Assembly (NCBI GenBank): GCA_021018815.1
Contig: JAITYX010000101.1
Span: 930,001 to 994,000 of the forward strand
DNA: 64,000 nucleotides
Direction of reading: 5' to 3'
DNA from: Talinum fruticosum
Lineage: Eukaryota > Streptophyta > Magnoliopsida > Caryophyllales > Talinaceae
Below, piece after piece: positions 31,200 to 42,247 of the stretch. Within the stretch, counting starts at the first letter, position 1. Every line of letters starts with the position of its first letter. Under the pieces are notes generated by a model, which ran no database searches, was not told where the DNA came from, and was given only the letters and a program-made list of their open reading frames with translations. Both the position numbers and the translations under genes were made by a program.

Positions 31200-32021
31200 T
31201 TAGGATGGTGGAGTGGGAGCGATCGAGTCGTAGTGGATGAACGGACGGTTCGCCTACGCTGGTATGAGCAAGAAGATGTTTAAGATCTTGGCGGGGCAAC
31301 ACTGGTAACTTTGGGATGGGCTTAGCATGGAGTGGCTGACCCGGAATAATGTCGTCCGGAGGTTCTTCCTCTTAGAACTCGATGGAGGGTTGTGCATCCT
31401 CGAGCTTGGCTAGCTGCCGACCGAGCTTTGTCGGCGAGGTCTTTTGAGTCACTCGGACTACTGCCTGAGCTAATCGGCTCCGAGTTGAGGGCGGGAGCAC
31501 CTTGTCCCTCGGCTGCTTCCTTTTCTGCTCCTTCTTATTCCTCTTTCCCCACTTCCTCCTTCTCCTCAAAAGGAGCTGCCTTAGCCTCAGCCTCCTCTTC
31601 TTCTTCTTCCGCCTCTCCGGAAGGAGATTTGGCGAGGCTCGAAGGCTCTTCGATGTGTCGGAGCTGATCGGGGTCCTAAAGCTGCTTTGGTGGGCTGTTC
31701 TTGGTGGAGCTCGATCAATTCCTGCTACTCCTTAAATAGTGCATTCATCTCAAGGACCACCTCCTGCTTGCTCTCGGATTTGACATTGGGCTGTCTTTTG
31801 GTTTATGGTCATAGACTAAAGGACAGTCTTGAATGACTCGAGAGTGTCCTTGATCTCAATGGACAAAGAGGAGAGATTGTTCAACATTGTATTAGACAAA
31901 GTAGAAGATATAACATGAGAAGCACCCGAGGTTGAAGCACTGCGAGGTGGAGGAGGGAGACAAAGTGGAGTCCGAGTCCGACTCCGAGGCGAAGGAGAAG
32001 GTTGCCTCGGTTTTGCGCTGT
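31200..32021 (-). pseudogene. Env-like gene C-terminal part, copy F
   Basis: On the minus strand it shows the coiled-coil and acidic tail in broken frames: a Lys/Glu-rich block on 31372-31569 and the SELD...LSSLSIEIKDTL-type segment near 31830-31880, matching copies B and H. It is severed from its N-terminal part by the T element at 32022-36698, whose TSD GCTGT lies at 32017-32021 and 36699-36703. Confidence 0.72.
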
Positions 32022-33286
32022 TGATGGAAAGTGGACTACCTTAAGAGTTGAGCTGAAAGATATGCATCTTGAAGGGCCAAACATGTTTAAGGATCAACCA
32101 AAATTGCTTGAGTTTGTTTTAATCATTTTTGATCCGGGAGGATGCAAAACCAAGAGTTTGATCTTTTATGAATTCATGTTCATAAATAATTATCTTCCTA
32201 CGGAGTCAAGAAGGAAGCAAGGAAGGAATTAGCTAGCAACCTAAAATCCTCCAAGTCAAAGCATGATGAATTCGGCCATGACAAACCGTGAGAGTCAAGT
32301 CTTTTGTGCATAAATAACTTGGTGCATTCTTTTGGTCGGTCCAAGGTCCAAGAGCCATGTGCTTAAACGTCTACCATGATGCATCAAAGGAGAAGAATGA
32401 AGACATTCTAGAACCCTCTTGGAATATGTTGTGTTGGCCAAATTGAAATGAAGCTTGCATAAGGGGAAAAGGCCTCACAACCACATGTTCCCAAATGCTC
32501 AAATGCTTGGCTAGAATTCACTCTAGCTTAACTTGGAGGAGGGGAAAGAATCTTAGTAGTTTTATTATCATTTTTGCTTTATTTTCCAGCTTAGTTTCAG
32601 CTTGTAAAATGCCATTGTTAGGCATTATATATTCAGCTAGCATAGCTCTTGTAAAAACAACTTTGATGAATTTATAAACTTGAACTTTGCTCCTTTTGAG
32701 ATGGATTTCTCACCCTCTTGAATCCTCATTGCTGTATCCGAGCCTTGGCAAGCTTGGTGGTGTCCTTTGAGTCTTTACAATCCCCGGTGGTGTTTCTGTA
32801 TCCGGCCAGATTGCAAAGTGCCCCTTGATTCAGCTTGGTGGTGTTTCTGTATCCAAGCCAGAATCCAGGTTCTATCCAGCGACTTCCATCAACCATATCT
32901 CCCAATCCACGAATCATCTCTTTCCCAAATTTCACACACTTCATCTTACATGAGTTGAGTCCATTTCCACCAAATCTCAGCTTAAACCAAGAAGAACTCC
33001 GCCCTCCATCCTTGAAACAAACAAAGAGACTCATCCTGGACAGTCAGCATAGAACCCTGACTTTCAGCTCTGTGTTCAAGCCCTTCCCGACCTCCAAAAA
33101 TTCCAATATTTTTACACAACCTTCTTGGTCCAGTTAATAACCGTCCTGTCAAATTTGAGCTTCAAATTCATCCATTTGCCCCTCCGTTCACATTTTCTCC
33201 CAGAACCGCACTTGCAGGACCTGTTCTGGCCAGCTTGCTTGTTTGCGGTTTTCCCTCTTTTTGCTTCCGCCTCCCACTACACATCA
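32022..33286 (+). repeat. 5' LTR of gag-bearing T element
   Basis: TGATGGAAAGTGG...CACTACACATCA. TATA-like TTATATATT at 32625-32633. The motif GGTGGTGTTTCTGTATCC occurs twice (around 32782 and 32837); the 3' LTR has GGTGGTGTTTACGTATCC at both homologous places. A run of A and pyrimidine-rich leader follows the PBS. Confidence 0.93.
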
Positions 33287-33290
33287 ACTT

Positions 33291-33302
33291 TGGTATCAGA
33301 GC
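33291..33302 (+). other. Primer-binding site of gag-bearing T element
   Basis: TGGTATCAGAGC, 4 bases after the LTR, followed by AAGTTCTGGTCCTTGG, the same leader as the T array on the other strand (14048-14075). Complementary to initiator Met tRNA. Confidence 0.9.
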
Positions 33303-33469
33303 AAGTTCTGGTCCTTGGTGGATGATCCATTTCCCCATAAACAAAAAAAAAAAAAACCCAAAAATAGCCAGCTCCACAAAAAAACCAAAAACCACAAAAA
33401 AAAATTTTCTGCCCAATTTTTTTCTTTCAACCGTGAACACCACTTGACATTGGGTTTTTGAGTGCTGAA

Positions 33470-34135
33470 ATGACTCATTCTAATTTTGAGTTGGTCAATC
33501 TACTTGTGCCTAAATTTTATGGCCAACAAGAATTCTTTCTTAGTTGGTTCATCAAGGTTGAAGAGGCCTTTGAAAACTTGAGATTAGATGAGCTTGAGAA
33601 AATGGAGATTGTTGTCTCTAAGTTGAGGAATCATGCCCTCACTTGGTGGACAATATACAAGATGAGAAGGAAGAAAAGAGGCAAAGCAAATGTGCACACA
33701 TGGGAAAAGCTAAGAGGAAAATTGTTGAGAAAGTTTGGTCCACTTCATTACAAGACTCATCCATCCAAGACCAAGCCTATTAACAAGGGGAGTTTATCTT
33801 CTTTTTCTCCTAAACTTTCAGCCCCCTCTTCTCCTTCCAAAACCCCAAATGTTCAGCCCCACTCACCCCCACAAAACGCCCCAACACACCACAAAAACAG
33901 CCCCCACATTTCCCCACCGAAGCCAACAAACCAGCTCCCACTTCCTTCACCTCAAAACACCAAATCAAGCCACCAAAAAAATCACCAACCTCCCTCCTTA
34001 ACCCCTACTGTCCAGCCACCTTTACCTCCACAAAACCCCACACCCACTCACAACAACCCCAAAACCCCTCACCAAAATTTGGTGATTGTCATTCCCTCCC
34101 ACCACAAAATTTCCCAACCCCACAACCGAGTTTAA
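33470..34135 (+). CDS. gag: Ty3-gypsy-type Gag protein of T element
   Basis: 221 residues, intact from ATG 33470 (MTHSNFELVN). Residues ~14-100 match the retrotransposon gag domain (PF03732-like): PKFYGQQEFFLSWFIKVEEA, then KMEIVVSKLRNHALTWWT and WEKLRGKLLRKFGP, the usual Y-G..F..W....F and ALTWW..W..L...L...F pattern. Residues ~105-221 are a Pro/Ser/His/Lys/Asn-rich tail with many P-P-x-N-P repeats, possibly an RNA-binding linker. No zinc knuckle is seen. Open and non-degraded, unlike every gag elsewhere here; it could still be translated and make particles in trans. Confidence 0.85.
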   Translation: MTHSNFELVNLLVPKFYGQQEFFLSWFIKVEEAFENLRLDELEKMEIVVSKLRNHALTWWTIYKMRRKKRGKANVHTWEKLRGKLLRKFGPLHYKTHPSKTKPINKGSLSSFSPKLSAPSSPSKTPNVQPHSPPQNAPTHHKNSPHISPPKPTNQLPLPSPQNTKSSHQKNHQPPSLTPTVQPPLPPQNPTPTHNNPKTPHQNLVIVIPSHHKISQPHNRV

Positions 34136-34137
34136 TT

Positions 34138-34658
34138 GTGGTTGAATGTGAAGAGCTCCATGAGGAGCAAGAGGAGAATGAACCACACTTTGCCTTGTCT
34201 CCCAAGTTTGATGAGTGTATTGAAAACAAATTGGAGGATGTGAGCCAACCAATTGATTTTGAGTTGCCTCCAACGTTTGATGAGTTGCTTGAGGAGCAAG
34301 ATGAGCAAGAAGAGCATGAGGCTAGCTTTGACATGGTGGAACCTGTGAGCCTCCAACTTTCGGTCAATCTACACCCACTTGGCTTCCAATGGTCTTTGCA
34401 AGGTAAAGGATTCCAATCACATTTTTGGTGTCCTAAATTTTTGGAAGTAACAAGAATCATCTTGGAAAATTTTGGGGCATGATCATGATTTTTGATGCTT
34501 GTTACTTGTTGGATAGACCTTGGTTGTTGGATTGGCTAGTTATTCCATATGGGTTGTCAAGCACTCCTAGCATCTATGTGTGTTCTAATGATCAAATTTG
34601 TGAGCTCCACCATGAGCATTCTGTCTTGAGGATTATTGATGAATTTTGGGTGTGAAAA
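34138..34658 (+). pseudogene. Acidic linker and truncated retropepsin remnant (T element)
   Basis: After the gag stop at 34135 the same frame reopens: VECEELHEEQEENEP, ELPPTFDELLEEQDEQEE, highly acidic, to 34482. The +1 frame from about 34486 reads FDACYLLDRPWLLDWLVI, clearly the MDACHLMLGRPWLFDRRVI block of the T-array protease; the active-site half (DGGSCTNV) is deleted. So this element kept gag and lost protease, while the array kept protease and lost gag. Confidence 0.75.
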
Positions 34659-35437
34659 TGAGCCGTGTGCTAGCTCATGTGGACAGCTTTGTGATAGCTC
34701 TAGTGGACAGCCCCTTGGGTGACTTCATGGAATATTTTTGTGAGTCCATTTTGAGAGCAAATTGGATGTGTATGGACAGCCCCTATTTTATGTCCATTGA
34801 TGAAATTTTTGGGGTGGAAATGAGCCTTGAATCCCCTACATTCTGCCCACTAAACAAGCAGCCACAACACAATCTGCCCAGCCCATGTTCCAGCCGTGTT
34901 CTCTTGCTGTCCAGCCCCTATTTCTCCCACAAAAATTCCCACAAGAAATCCCAACTCCTTATCACAAAAGGCGTCATGCCCGGAGATACTTTTCATGTCA
35001 AGGAGTTCAGCATTTTGCAACCAAAATCCCAGACCAAGTACTTGATACTATTATGGCCAGAAGCGTGCTGTTCAAGAAGGCTAGAGCTGAATGTCATATT
35101 TATTTTATGGAGCAGCTAACGCTATTGTGTGTTCATGTCAAGCATGTGGAGAGTACTTTTATACTTTTGCTCATGAAGTTGTGCCATGTTATTCCCAAAT
35201 CTGGTTGTGCATTTATGAGCCTAAGTAGAGAGCAAGCATTCAACAAATTTGGTCTTAACACATGCTGCCAACAAGAGGGTACTATACCCGGAAGTTTTGA
35301 GTGGATGCGAACAAAGTTAAAATGGCCACCATCTATGGGTTGGCCTAAGCTCATGCCAAGCAAGAAGTGTTATTACTCTCCATTTTTCTTATTCACACCC
35401 CACAAATTTGAGGACAAATTTTTTCTACAAGGGAGAG
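34659..35437 (+). pseudogene. Broken 3' coding region and polypurine tract (T element)
   Basis: Two overlapping frames, 34646-35119 and 34885-35460, with no RT, RNase H or integrase motif. They include repeated VDSPLGDF/MDSPYF blocks and end in TPHKFEDKFFLQGR just before the LTR, comparable to the NLRANSF.HGE tail of the T array and of plant gypsy polyproteins generally. Purine tract AAGGGAGAG at 35429-35437 directly precedes the 3' LTR. Function unknown. Confidence 0.55.
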
Positions 35438-36698
35438 TGATGGAAAGTGGACTACCTTAAGAGTTGAGCTGAAAGATATGCATCTTGAAGGGCCAAACAT
35501 GTTTAAGGATCAACCAAAATTGCTTGAGTTTGTTTTAATCATTTTTGATCCGGGAGGATGCAAAACCAAGAGTTTGATCTTTTATGAATTCATGTTCATA
35601 AATAATTATCTTCCTACGGAGTCAAGAAGGAAGCAAGGAAGGAATTAGCTAGCAACCTAAAATCCTCCAAGTCAAAGCATGATGAATTCGGCCATGACAA
35701 ACCGTGAGAGTCAAGTCTTTTGTGCATAAATAACTTGGTGCATTCTTTTGGTCGGTCCAAGGTCCAAGAGCCATGTGCTTAAACGTCTACCATGATGCAT
35801 CAAAGGAGAAGAATGAAGACATTCTAGAACCCTCTTGGAATATGTTGTGTTGGCCAAATTGAAATGAAGCTTGCATAAGGGGAAAAGGCCTCACAACCAC
35901 ATGTTCCCAAATGCTCAAATGCTTGGCTAGAATTCACTCTAGCTTAACTTGGAGGAGGGGAAAGAATCTTAGTAGTTTTATTATCATTTTTGCTTTATTT
36001 TCCAGCTTAGTTTCAGCTTGTAAAATGCCATTGTTAGGCATTATATATTCAGCTAGCATAGCTCTTGTAAAAACAACTTTGATGAATTTATAAACTTGAA
36101 CTTTGCTCCTTTTGAGATGGATTTCTCACCCTCTTGAATCCTCATTGCTGTATCCGAGCCTTGGCAAGCTTGGTGGTGTCCTTTGAGTCTTTACAATCCC
36201 CGGTGGTGTTTACGTATCCGGCCAGATTGCAAAGTGCCCCTTGATTCAGCTTGGTGGTGTTTACGTATCCAAGCCGGAATCCAGGTTCTATCCAGCGACT
36301 TCCATCAACCATATCTCCCAATCCACGAATCATCTCTTTCCCAAATTTCACACACTTCATCTTACATGAGTTGAGTCCATTTCCACCAAATCTCAGCTTA
36401 AACCAAGAAGAACTCCGCCCTCCACCCTTGAAACAAACAAAGAGACTCATCCTTGGTCAGCATAGAACCCCGACTTTCAGCTCTGTGTTCAAGCCCTTCC
36501 CGACCTCCAAAAATTCCAATATTTTTACACAACCTTCTTGGTCCAGTTAATAACCGTCCTGTCAAATTTGAGCTTCAAATTCATCCATTTGCCCCTCCGT
36601 TCACATTTTCTCCCAGAACCGCACTTGCAGGACTCGTTCAGCCGGCTTGCTTGTTTGCGGTTTTCCCTCTTTTTGCTTCCGCCTCCCACTACACATCA
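35438..36698 (+). repeat. 3' LTR of gag-bearing T element
   Basis: 1261 bp, TGATGGAAAGTGG...CACTACACATCA, followed by TSD GCTGT. Very close to the 5' LTR; visible differences are few and lie mainly at TGTTTACGTATCC versus TGTTTCTGTATCC (two places), near 36450 and near 36633-36645. Confidence 0.93.
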
Positions 36699-36703
36699 GC
36701 TGT

Positions 36704-37500
36704 GGACCTAGACACCCGGTTGGGTTTCCTGGTATCGATAGCCTAGAAGCTCTTTTACGCCAACTATTATGGCAGCCTCGAAACAACGTTAGGGTCCGAC
36801 GAGAGCGGGACTTTGAAATGTTTGAAGATGAATGTGAGGAGAGCCCCAAAAGGAAGAGGGGCAGTTTTCTTTGTCTTAGCTGGCATATAGGCCATCTCGC
36901 TCAATGATTGCTTGGGAAGAGGTCTACTTCGTAGCCCTCTTGAATGTCAAAAATTGCCTTGAGAATCTTGGAATTTGGATTCTCTTTGCTTGGAATGCTT
37001 GAGAGAAAAAGGTTCTCATAAGTAGAAAACAAAGAAGACGAGCTTCGACTTCATCCGAGTCACTGAAAAGTTTTTGCATGACTCGGGGATTTCTTTGCGT
37101 ACTTCTCGAAGAATTCATCAACAACCTCGTTGAAATGTATAGGGTTGTTGTTGAGGAAAAGAGATGATACTTTGAATAAGCGGTGGAGGAGAGAGACGTT
37201 GATTCGAACAACGACATGTTGAACTCTTGAGGTGAGGATCCCCTCAGATTTAGAAAGATTTGAATAGAACTCAAAGACGAGTTCTAGGTAGATAAACTCG
37301 CTGAAATAGAGGAAATTGTAAACCCCTGTGGTTTTGATGTGGTTCAACCACAAAAATTTTATGGTTAGGAAGAATTTTTCATCCAACGTCATGTGTTGGG
37401 TGACAAGGATTTTAGGGGTTGGAAGGAGCCTCTTGGCTTTTGGTTTGGGCTTCTTGGTTGCAGAACCAAGAAAGTCTAGGTGAGATACTCTTTTCGACAT
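36704..37500 (-). pseudogene. Env-like gene N-terminal part, copy F
   Basis: ATG at 37500 (MSKRVSHLDFLGSATKKPKPKAKR): the first 24 residues end in a Lys/Arg-rich run that resembles a nuclear localisation signal. Open to 37060: DEKFFLTIKFLWLNHIKTTGVYNFLYFSEFIYLEL, ILTSRVQHVVVRI, LLHRLFKVSSLFLNNNPIHFNEVVDEFFEKYA. In another frame MRTFFSQ and GYEVDLFP-equivalents follow near 36920-37010. This is the best-preserved N-terminal half of the env-like protein here. It resembles the PF20167-like plant transposon domain; I see no signal peptide. Confidence 0.8.
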
Positions 37501-37888
37501 ATTTGAGGAGTTTCGAGAAGAGAAGAGATGAACTTTGAGACATGGAGAGAAGATAGCTCCACTAGGAAAAAAAAAAGAGAGTAGAGAGAGAGCTGAGAGC
37601 TTTCGGTGCTTACTTGAGATGTTTCTTGCTTTGCTTGAGAGAGAAGGTTTGCTCTTCGAAAACATCGAACTTTCTTGAGAGGTAGTATGGGAGAGAGCGT
37701 GCAAGTAGAGAGTAAAGTAGCGAAATGAAGGAAAATGGACGCTATATATAGAGAAAGAATTGTCCTTCAATATTCGTTTTGACCCAACTCTCCAACGATC
37801 GCCTCGGACCGGTGTGACTGTCTCTGCTCTCCAACAATTAGTATTCCAGTGTGTGTCTTCTAATGGCTAGTTCTCCGATGGATACGCA

Positions 37889-37919
<31 letters not shown>

Positions 37920-38157
37920 AAATTTTAAAAGAGATTTATGAAATTCTCCACTAATCTAGATATGATTTTAGAAGTTTGATGTCCATTTTTCTCAAAAATT
38001 GAGTCGACTCGATAAAGTTTTTGAGTCACTTAGAAACTGCAAACAAGTAACATAGCTCAATATTACTAGGTCAATTGAACTAATTGTTATTAAACCACAG
38101 AAAGAAACATTTAACACATAATCATGCAAAGCAAATTCACTTAGAAAAACACATAAT
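37501..38157 (-). promoter_or_regulatory. Pol to env-like spacer with internal TATA promoter (copy F)
   Basis: On the minus strand: GTCACACCGGTC at 37807-37818, TATA box CTATATATAG at 37742-37751 (67 bp spacing), CTCT-rich leader, GTAAGC donor-like site near 37610 and a strong acceptor-like T-run plus CCTAG near 37560. The start ATG is 245 bp from the TATA box. A (GA)n microsatellite at 37889-37914 lies upstream. Confidence 0.62.
37889..37914. repeat. (AG)n microsatellite
   Basis: Thirteen AG units in the upstream part of the env-like promoter of copy F. A shorter CT/GA-rich tract occupies the same place in the other copies. Confidence 0.9.
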
Positions 38158-38700
38158 CATGCATTTATCATTCCAAGTTCATTCCTAATAAAGCAAAACT
38201 GATCCTCACTAAGTGGCTTAGTAAAGATATCAGCTAGTTGAAGTTTGGTAGGAATGAATTCAAGTTCAATATCACCTTTCTCAGAATGATCTCTTAGAAA
38301 ATGCTGAATATGCTTTGTCTTTGAGTGCTTGAACTCGGATTCTTGGTGATGCTGCTTGCACTTTGATTGTCACACTTGATTAGAATTGATTTAATGAAAG
38401 TCCAAGACCTCTTAAGTGTTGCTTGATCCATATAATTTGAGCACGAGCATACTCCAGTTGTAATGTACTCAGCTTCAGCGATTGATAAAGCTACTATGTT
38501 TTTCTTCTTTGAGTGCCAAGATATGAGGGATTGACCCAAAAATTGGCAGGCTCCTGAGGTGCCCTTTCTATCAACCTTGTATCCAGCATAGCCAGCATTT
38601 GAGTATCAAATGAGAGTCGGTTCGAAGTCTCTTGAGTATCATAGACCTAGATTCCAAGTCCCTGCTACATATCTAAAGATTCTCTTCACTGCGGTGAGAT
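38158..38700 (-). pseudogene. RNase H and pol C-terminus, copy F
   Basis: Minus-strand frame 38294-38539 reads GQSLISWHSKKKNIVALSIAEAEYITTG then IKCDNQSAS, with the AEAEY acidic pair kept. The FIRNELGM end is at 38160-38200 and GYSNADY-type sequence near 38600. Frames change at least three times. Confidence 0.87.
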
Positions 38701-39700
38701 GTGATTCTTTTGAATTAGCTTGAAATCTTACACCTAGATATACACTAAACATTATGTCAGGTCTCATTGGAAATAAGATACGGTAGAGATCCAATCATAC
38801 CTTAATAGAGTTTGTGATCTACTACTTTACCTTTTTCATCCGAGTCCAGTTTTATACTACTACTCATTGGGGTTGCTTGCATGTTTTGCATCTTGAAGCT
38901 TGTACTTCTTCGATAACTCCTAGGTATACTTTGATTGATGGACATAGATTCCATCTTTGTCTTGCTTGATTTGTAGACCAAGGAAGAAGTTAAGTTCTCC
39001 CATCATACTCATTTGGAATTCCTGTCTCATCAACTCGAGAAAAATCTCGACGAGAGAATTTCATTAGGAGCTCCAAATATTATATCATCAACATAGATCC
39101 GAGCAATAAGAAAGTCTTTCCCCTTGGTTTTTATAAAAGAGTATTGTCAATCTGACCTCTTCTAAAATATTTTTCAACCAAGAAATTGCTTAGTCTTTCA
39201 TACCAAGCTCCGGGAGCTTGTTTAAGACTATAAAGAGCTTTTTGCAACTTGAAAACATGATTTGGAAATTCTGAGTTATCAAATCCAATGGGTTGCTCAA
39301 CATAGACTTCCTCTTGAATGAAACCATTAAGAAAAGCATATCTAACATCCATTTGATACAACTTGATATTCATGCTTGATGCAAATGCAAATAGGATTCT
39401 AATAGCTTTTATCCTACCCACTGGTGCAAATGTTTCCCCACAATCAATTCCTTCTTCTTGATTGTAACCTTGAGCCACAAGTCTAGCCTTATTTCTCATT
39501 ACCAACCCACCTTCATCCAGTTTGTTCTTGAAAACCCATTTGGTTCCTATGACTGGGTGGTTAGAAGGTCGTTTGGTCAAAGTCCGGACTTGGTTTCTTT
39601 CGAATAGATTAAGCTCCTCTTGCATGGCCTCTACCCATTCGGGTTCTTTAATGGCTTCTAGTGCACTTCAGGTTAAGTTAATGATATGAATGCAGTGAAT
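38701..39700 (-). pseudogene. Reverse transcriptase, copy F
   Basis: Open frame 39131-39625 covers [73 protein letters not shown] and LKQAPGAWYERL, all standard RVT_2 blocks. YVDD is intact at 39084-39095. The C-terminal part (LNFFLGLQIKQDK, ATPM) runs to about 38830 in broken frames. This is the least damaged RT N-terminal half in the window. Confidence 0.92.
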
Positions 39701-41100
39701 GCACATAGATTTTGTAGAAAGGAACGAGTTCTTACCCCATTGTTGATGTCGGACAAGATATTTTCAAGTGGGTGGCTCGAAGCATATTTGAATGCTTTAC
39801 CTATTCTCTCGGTTCACCGGGTTTGTAGGTTGAATTGGTTGATCTTCGGTGGTCCGATCTAATTGAGCTTGCTCATCTGGTTGACCTTCAGCATTCTTAG
39901 GCGGCTCTTGAGTCGATTCATTACGAGTAAGGATGTTACGAGTTACCTCATTCTAAGTGACTTTTCCTTGACTCTGTCTAGTAAAATGAGCATCTCGACC
40001 GGGCTTCGGATCCGAGAATGTTGACTCACTTGGTTTTCCTTGATCAATCTCATCAAAAACAACGTGGATACTTTCTTCCACTTTGTTAGTTCTTTTATTA
40101 AAAATGTGATATGCTTTACCATGAGATGAATAACCAAGAAAGATACCTTCATCTAACCGAGCATCAAACTTGGTCAGGTGATCCTTACCGTTGTTGTCAA
40201 CATAACACTTACTTCCAAACGGTTTGGAATATGAAATGTTGGGTTTCTTCCCTTTGTAGAGCTCGTATGGAGTTTTCTTCGGGATGGATCCGATGAGGCA
40301 TCTATTCGAGTGTAGTTTGCTTTGTATTAACTACCTCGGCCTAGAAATAGTAAGGCGAGATCATGTTCAATCATCATTGTCCTTCCTATTTCTTCAAGAG
40401 TTTGGTTCTTTCTCTCCACTACTCCATTCTGTTGTGGAGTTCATGGTGTTGAGAAGTTGTGGGAGATACCATTCTTATCACATAACTCTAAAAATTCGAG
40501 TAATGGAACTCTCTTCCATGGTCGGTTCGAATTCTTTTGATCCGAGTGTGAGAGTCAACTTAAATTTTCTGCGAGCTTGCTTGAACTCTTTGAAGGATTC
40601 ATTTTTATGCTTAAGAAAACACACCCAGGTAAATCGTGAGTAGTCATCAACAATCACAAGTACATATGATTTACCTCCGCGACTCTTGATAAGGATTTCA
40701 CCACATAAATCCATATGCAACATCAAGCACTTTGGATGTGGAAATAGTTTTAAGAGATTTCAAAGATGATCGACCTGTTTCCCTTTTGTGCATGATACTC
40801 AAATTTTATCTTTCTTAAATGCACGAGTTAGGCAAGCCTTTGACTAAACCATGAGATGTAAGCTTTTTGATGGTGTGCATGCTAACATGACCTAGTCTAC
40901 GATGCCAAGTCCAAGAATCATCTCGAAAAGGTAGACTTAGGCGACCGGATTGTTTCCTTTTCCAATCTTGCCTATCCCAATTATCTTGCCCTTCCTATCA
41001 TCTCCAAAAGTGACTTTGCCTCCCTTGTAATCTTCTAACTCGGAAAAGAGTCTTCAATCTCCTGACAGGTGGTGTGAGCATCCACTGTCCAGGTACCATT
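39701..41100 (-). pseudogene. Protease and integrase, copy F
   Basis: From the right: the protease signature (D-S-G-C-like frame, GTWTVDAH near 41070-41095) and IIGIGKIG near 40975; pre-integrase zinc region near 40780-40860; frame 40478-40726 with HMDLCGEIL and VDDYSRFTWVCFLKHKNE (first catalytic Asp); TDHGRE is out of frame near 40520; QQNGVVERK near 40430; and C-terminal KKPNISYSKPFGSKCYVDNNGKDHL near 40180-40260. Broken by many indels. Confidence 0.87.
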
Positions 41101-42247
41101 GCCATTTTGTTCTTTTCGAGCTACCTCCCGAGGATTCGTTTCCTCATTGTCCGAGTGGTAAGTGTCGACATAGATTCAGCTCCTGAGTCCGATAGAGCCA
41201 TCACACACTTCGAGTCGTCCGAGTCCTCATATTCTTCATATGAGTCTTCATCACTCCATGTGGCCATCACGGCCTTTGTTTTCTTTCTGTTCCTCTTTCT
41301 CCTTGGACAGTCTTTGATTATATGATCTTTGCTTGCCACATTCAAAACATCTAGAGTTCTTAGTTAAAGATAACATTGAAAGGGAAGAGTGTTTACCTTC
41401 TCTATCCTTCTTATCTTTCTTGTAGAACTCATCTCTTGGCCTTTTATCACATCTCTTGTACTTCATCGTTCTTTTGAAGCCTCAAGCGATAAGTGCCATG
41501 GGATCTTCTTTTGAGTCTAACGAACTCAGATTTTCTTGTCTCTTGTTTGAGGCCTTCAGCGCAATATTCTTTTTAGTGCTGACCTCGACATCCTCTTACT
41601 CCGAGATGGATCTCGTGGGTGAGTAGCTTCCCAATGAGTTTGTCCGCCTTTGATAGAGAGAGGTTTTGGGCTTCCTTGATGGCTGTCACCTTGGGACCCC
41701 ATCTTCTCTTGGGTAGACTTCTTAGAATCTTGCTGCACATTTCTTCATGGGAATCTTTTTAACCCAAGATTTGAGATTGTTAGTTATCTCGGTGAAGCGG
41801 ATGAACATTTGACTGATGTTTTCTTTTGGCTCCATCTTCAACAGCTCATATTTGTGAAGATTGGCTTATCTTCGCGTGTCTAACTTAGCTGGTGCCTTCA
41901 TATGTGTTGACAAGAGTTTCCCACACTTCCTTTGCTATGTCACATGCTGACACTCCATTGTATTCTTACGAGCTGATGGCACACATTAGAATGTTCATTG
42001 CTTTAAAGTTCTTCCCGAACTTTTCGCCTCTTTAGTGGTGGACTCGAGCTTTGCTTTAGGCACGAGTCTTGTTCCATCCTCATCGGAATGTAATTACCTT
42101 CTTCTATGATGTTCTATACATCTTCATCGTGATCCAGTAGAAAACATTCCATGAGCTTCTTCCAGGTGTACGAAATTTGATCTTTTAAACTTTGGCGGTG
42201 CTGTTGGAAGATATTCCTTCATCGAACTCTCCATTGTTACGAGCCAT
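41101..42247 (-). pseudogene. gag: Gag, copy F
   Basis: ATG at 42247 (NNGEFDEG), 60 bp from the LTR. Core blocks KNFKAMNILMCAISS, EYNGVSACDIAKEVWETLVNTYEGTS near 41900-42010. Zinc-knuckle CFECG at about 41345-41360 and, one frame over, KDHIIKDCPRRK, so the knuckle is split by a frameshift. The acidic C-terminal block EDSYEEYEDSDDSKC lies on 41200-41260. No long frame remains. Confidence 0.85.

Larger units (their letters stand above)
32022..36698 (+). mobile_element. T-family gag-bearing element, young
   Basis: Complete 4677 bp insertion: LTR 32022-33286 (1265 bp), PBS 33291-33302, gag 33470-34135, further broken frames, polypurine tract 35429-35437, LTR 35438-36698 (1261 bp). Perfect TSD GCTGT at 32017-32021 and 36699-36703. 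The two LTRs are almost identical, so this is among the youngest insertions. No RT, RNase H or integrase; only the end of a protease remains (34486-34658). LTR ends and PBS match the T array at 10581-18862, but LTR sequence is clearly a different subfamily. It needs another element for reverse transcription and integration. Confidence 0.93.

Noticed and set aside
30865..31302. 145-codon minus-strand ORF as a membrane protein
   Set aside because: Hydrophobic only because the env-LTR spacer is AT-rich; not open in copies B or H.
33340..33415. Poly-A runs as evidence of a LINE or processed pseudogene
   Set aside because: They sit in the leader after the PBS of the T element and are not at an insertion end.
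36453..37274. Possible fused protein across the T LTR and env-like gene
   Set aside because: The T element has exact ends and TSD GCTGT; the frames only abut by chance.
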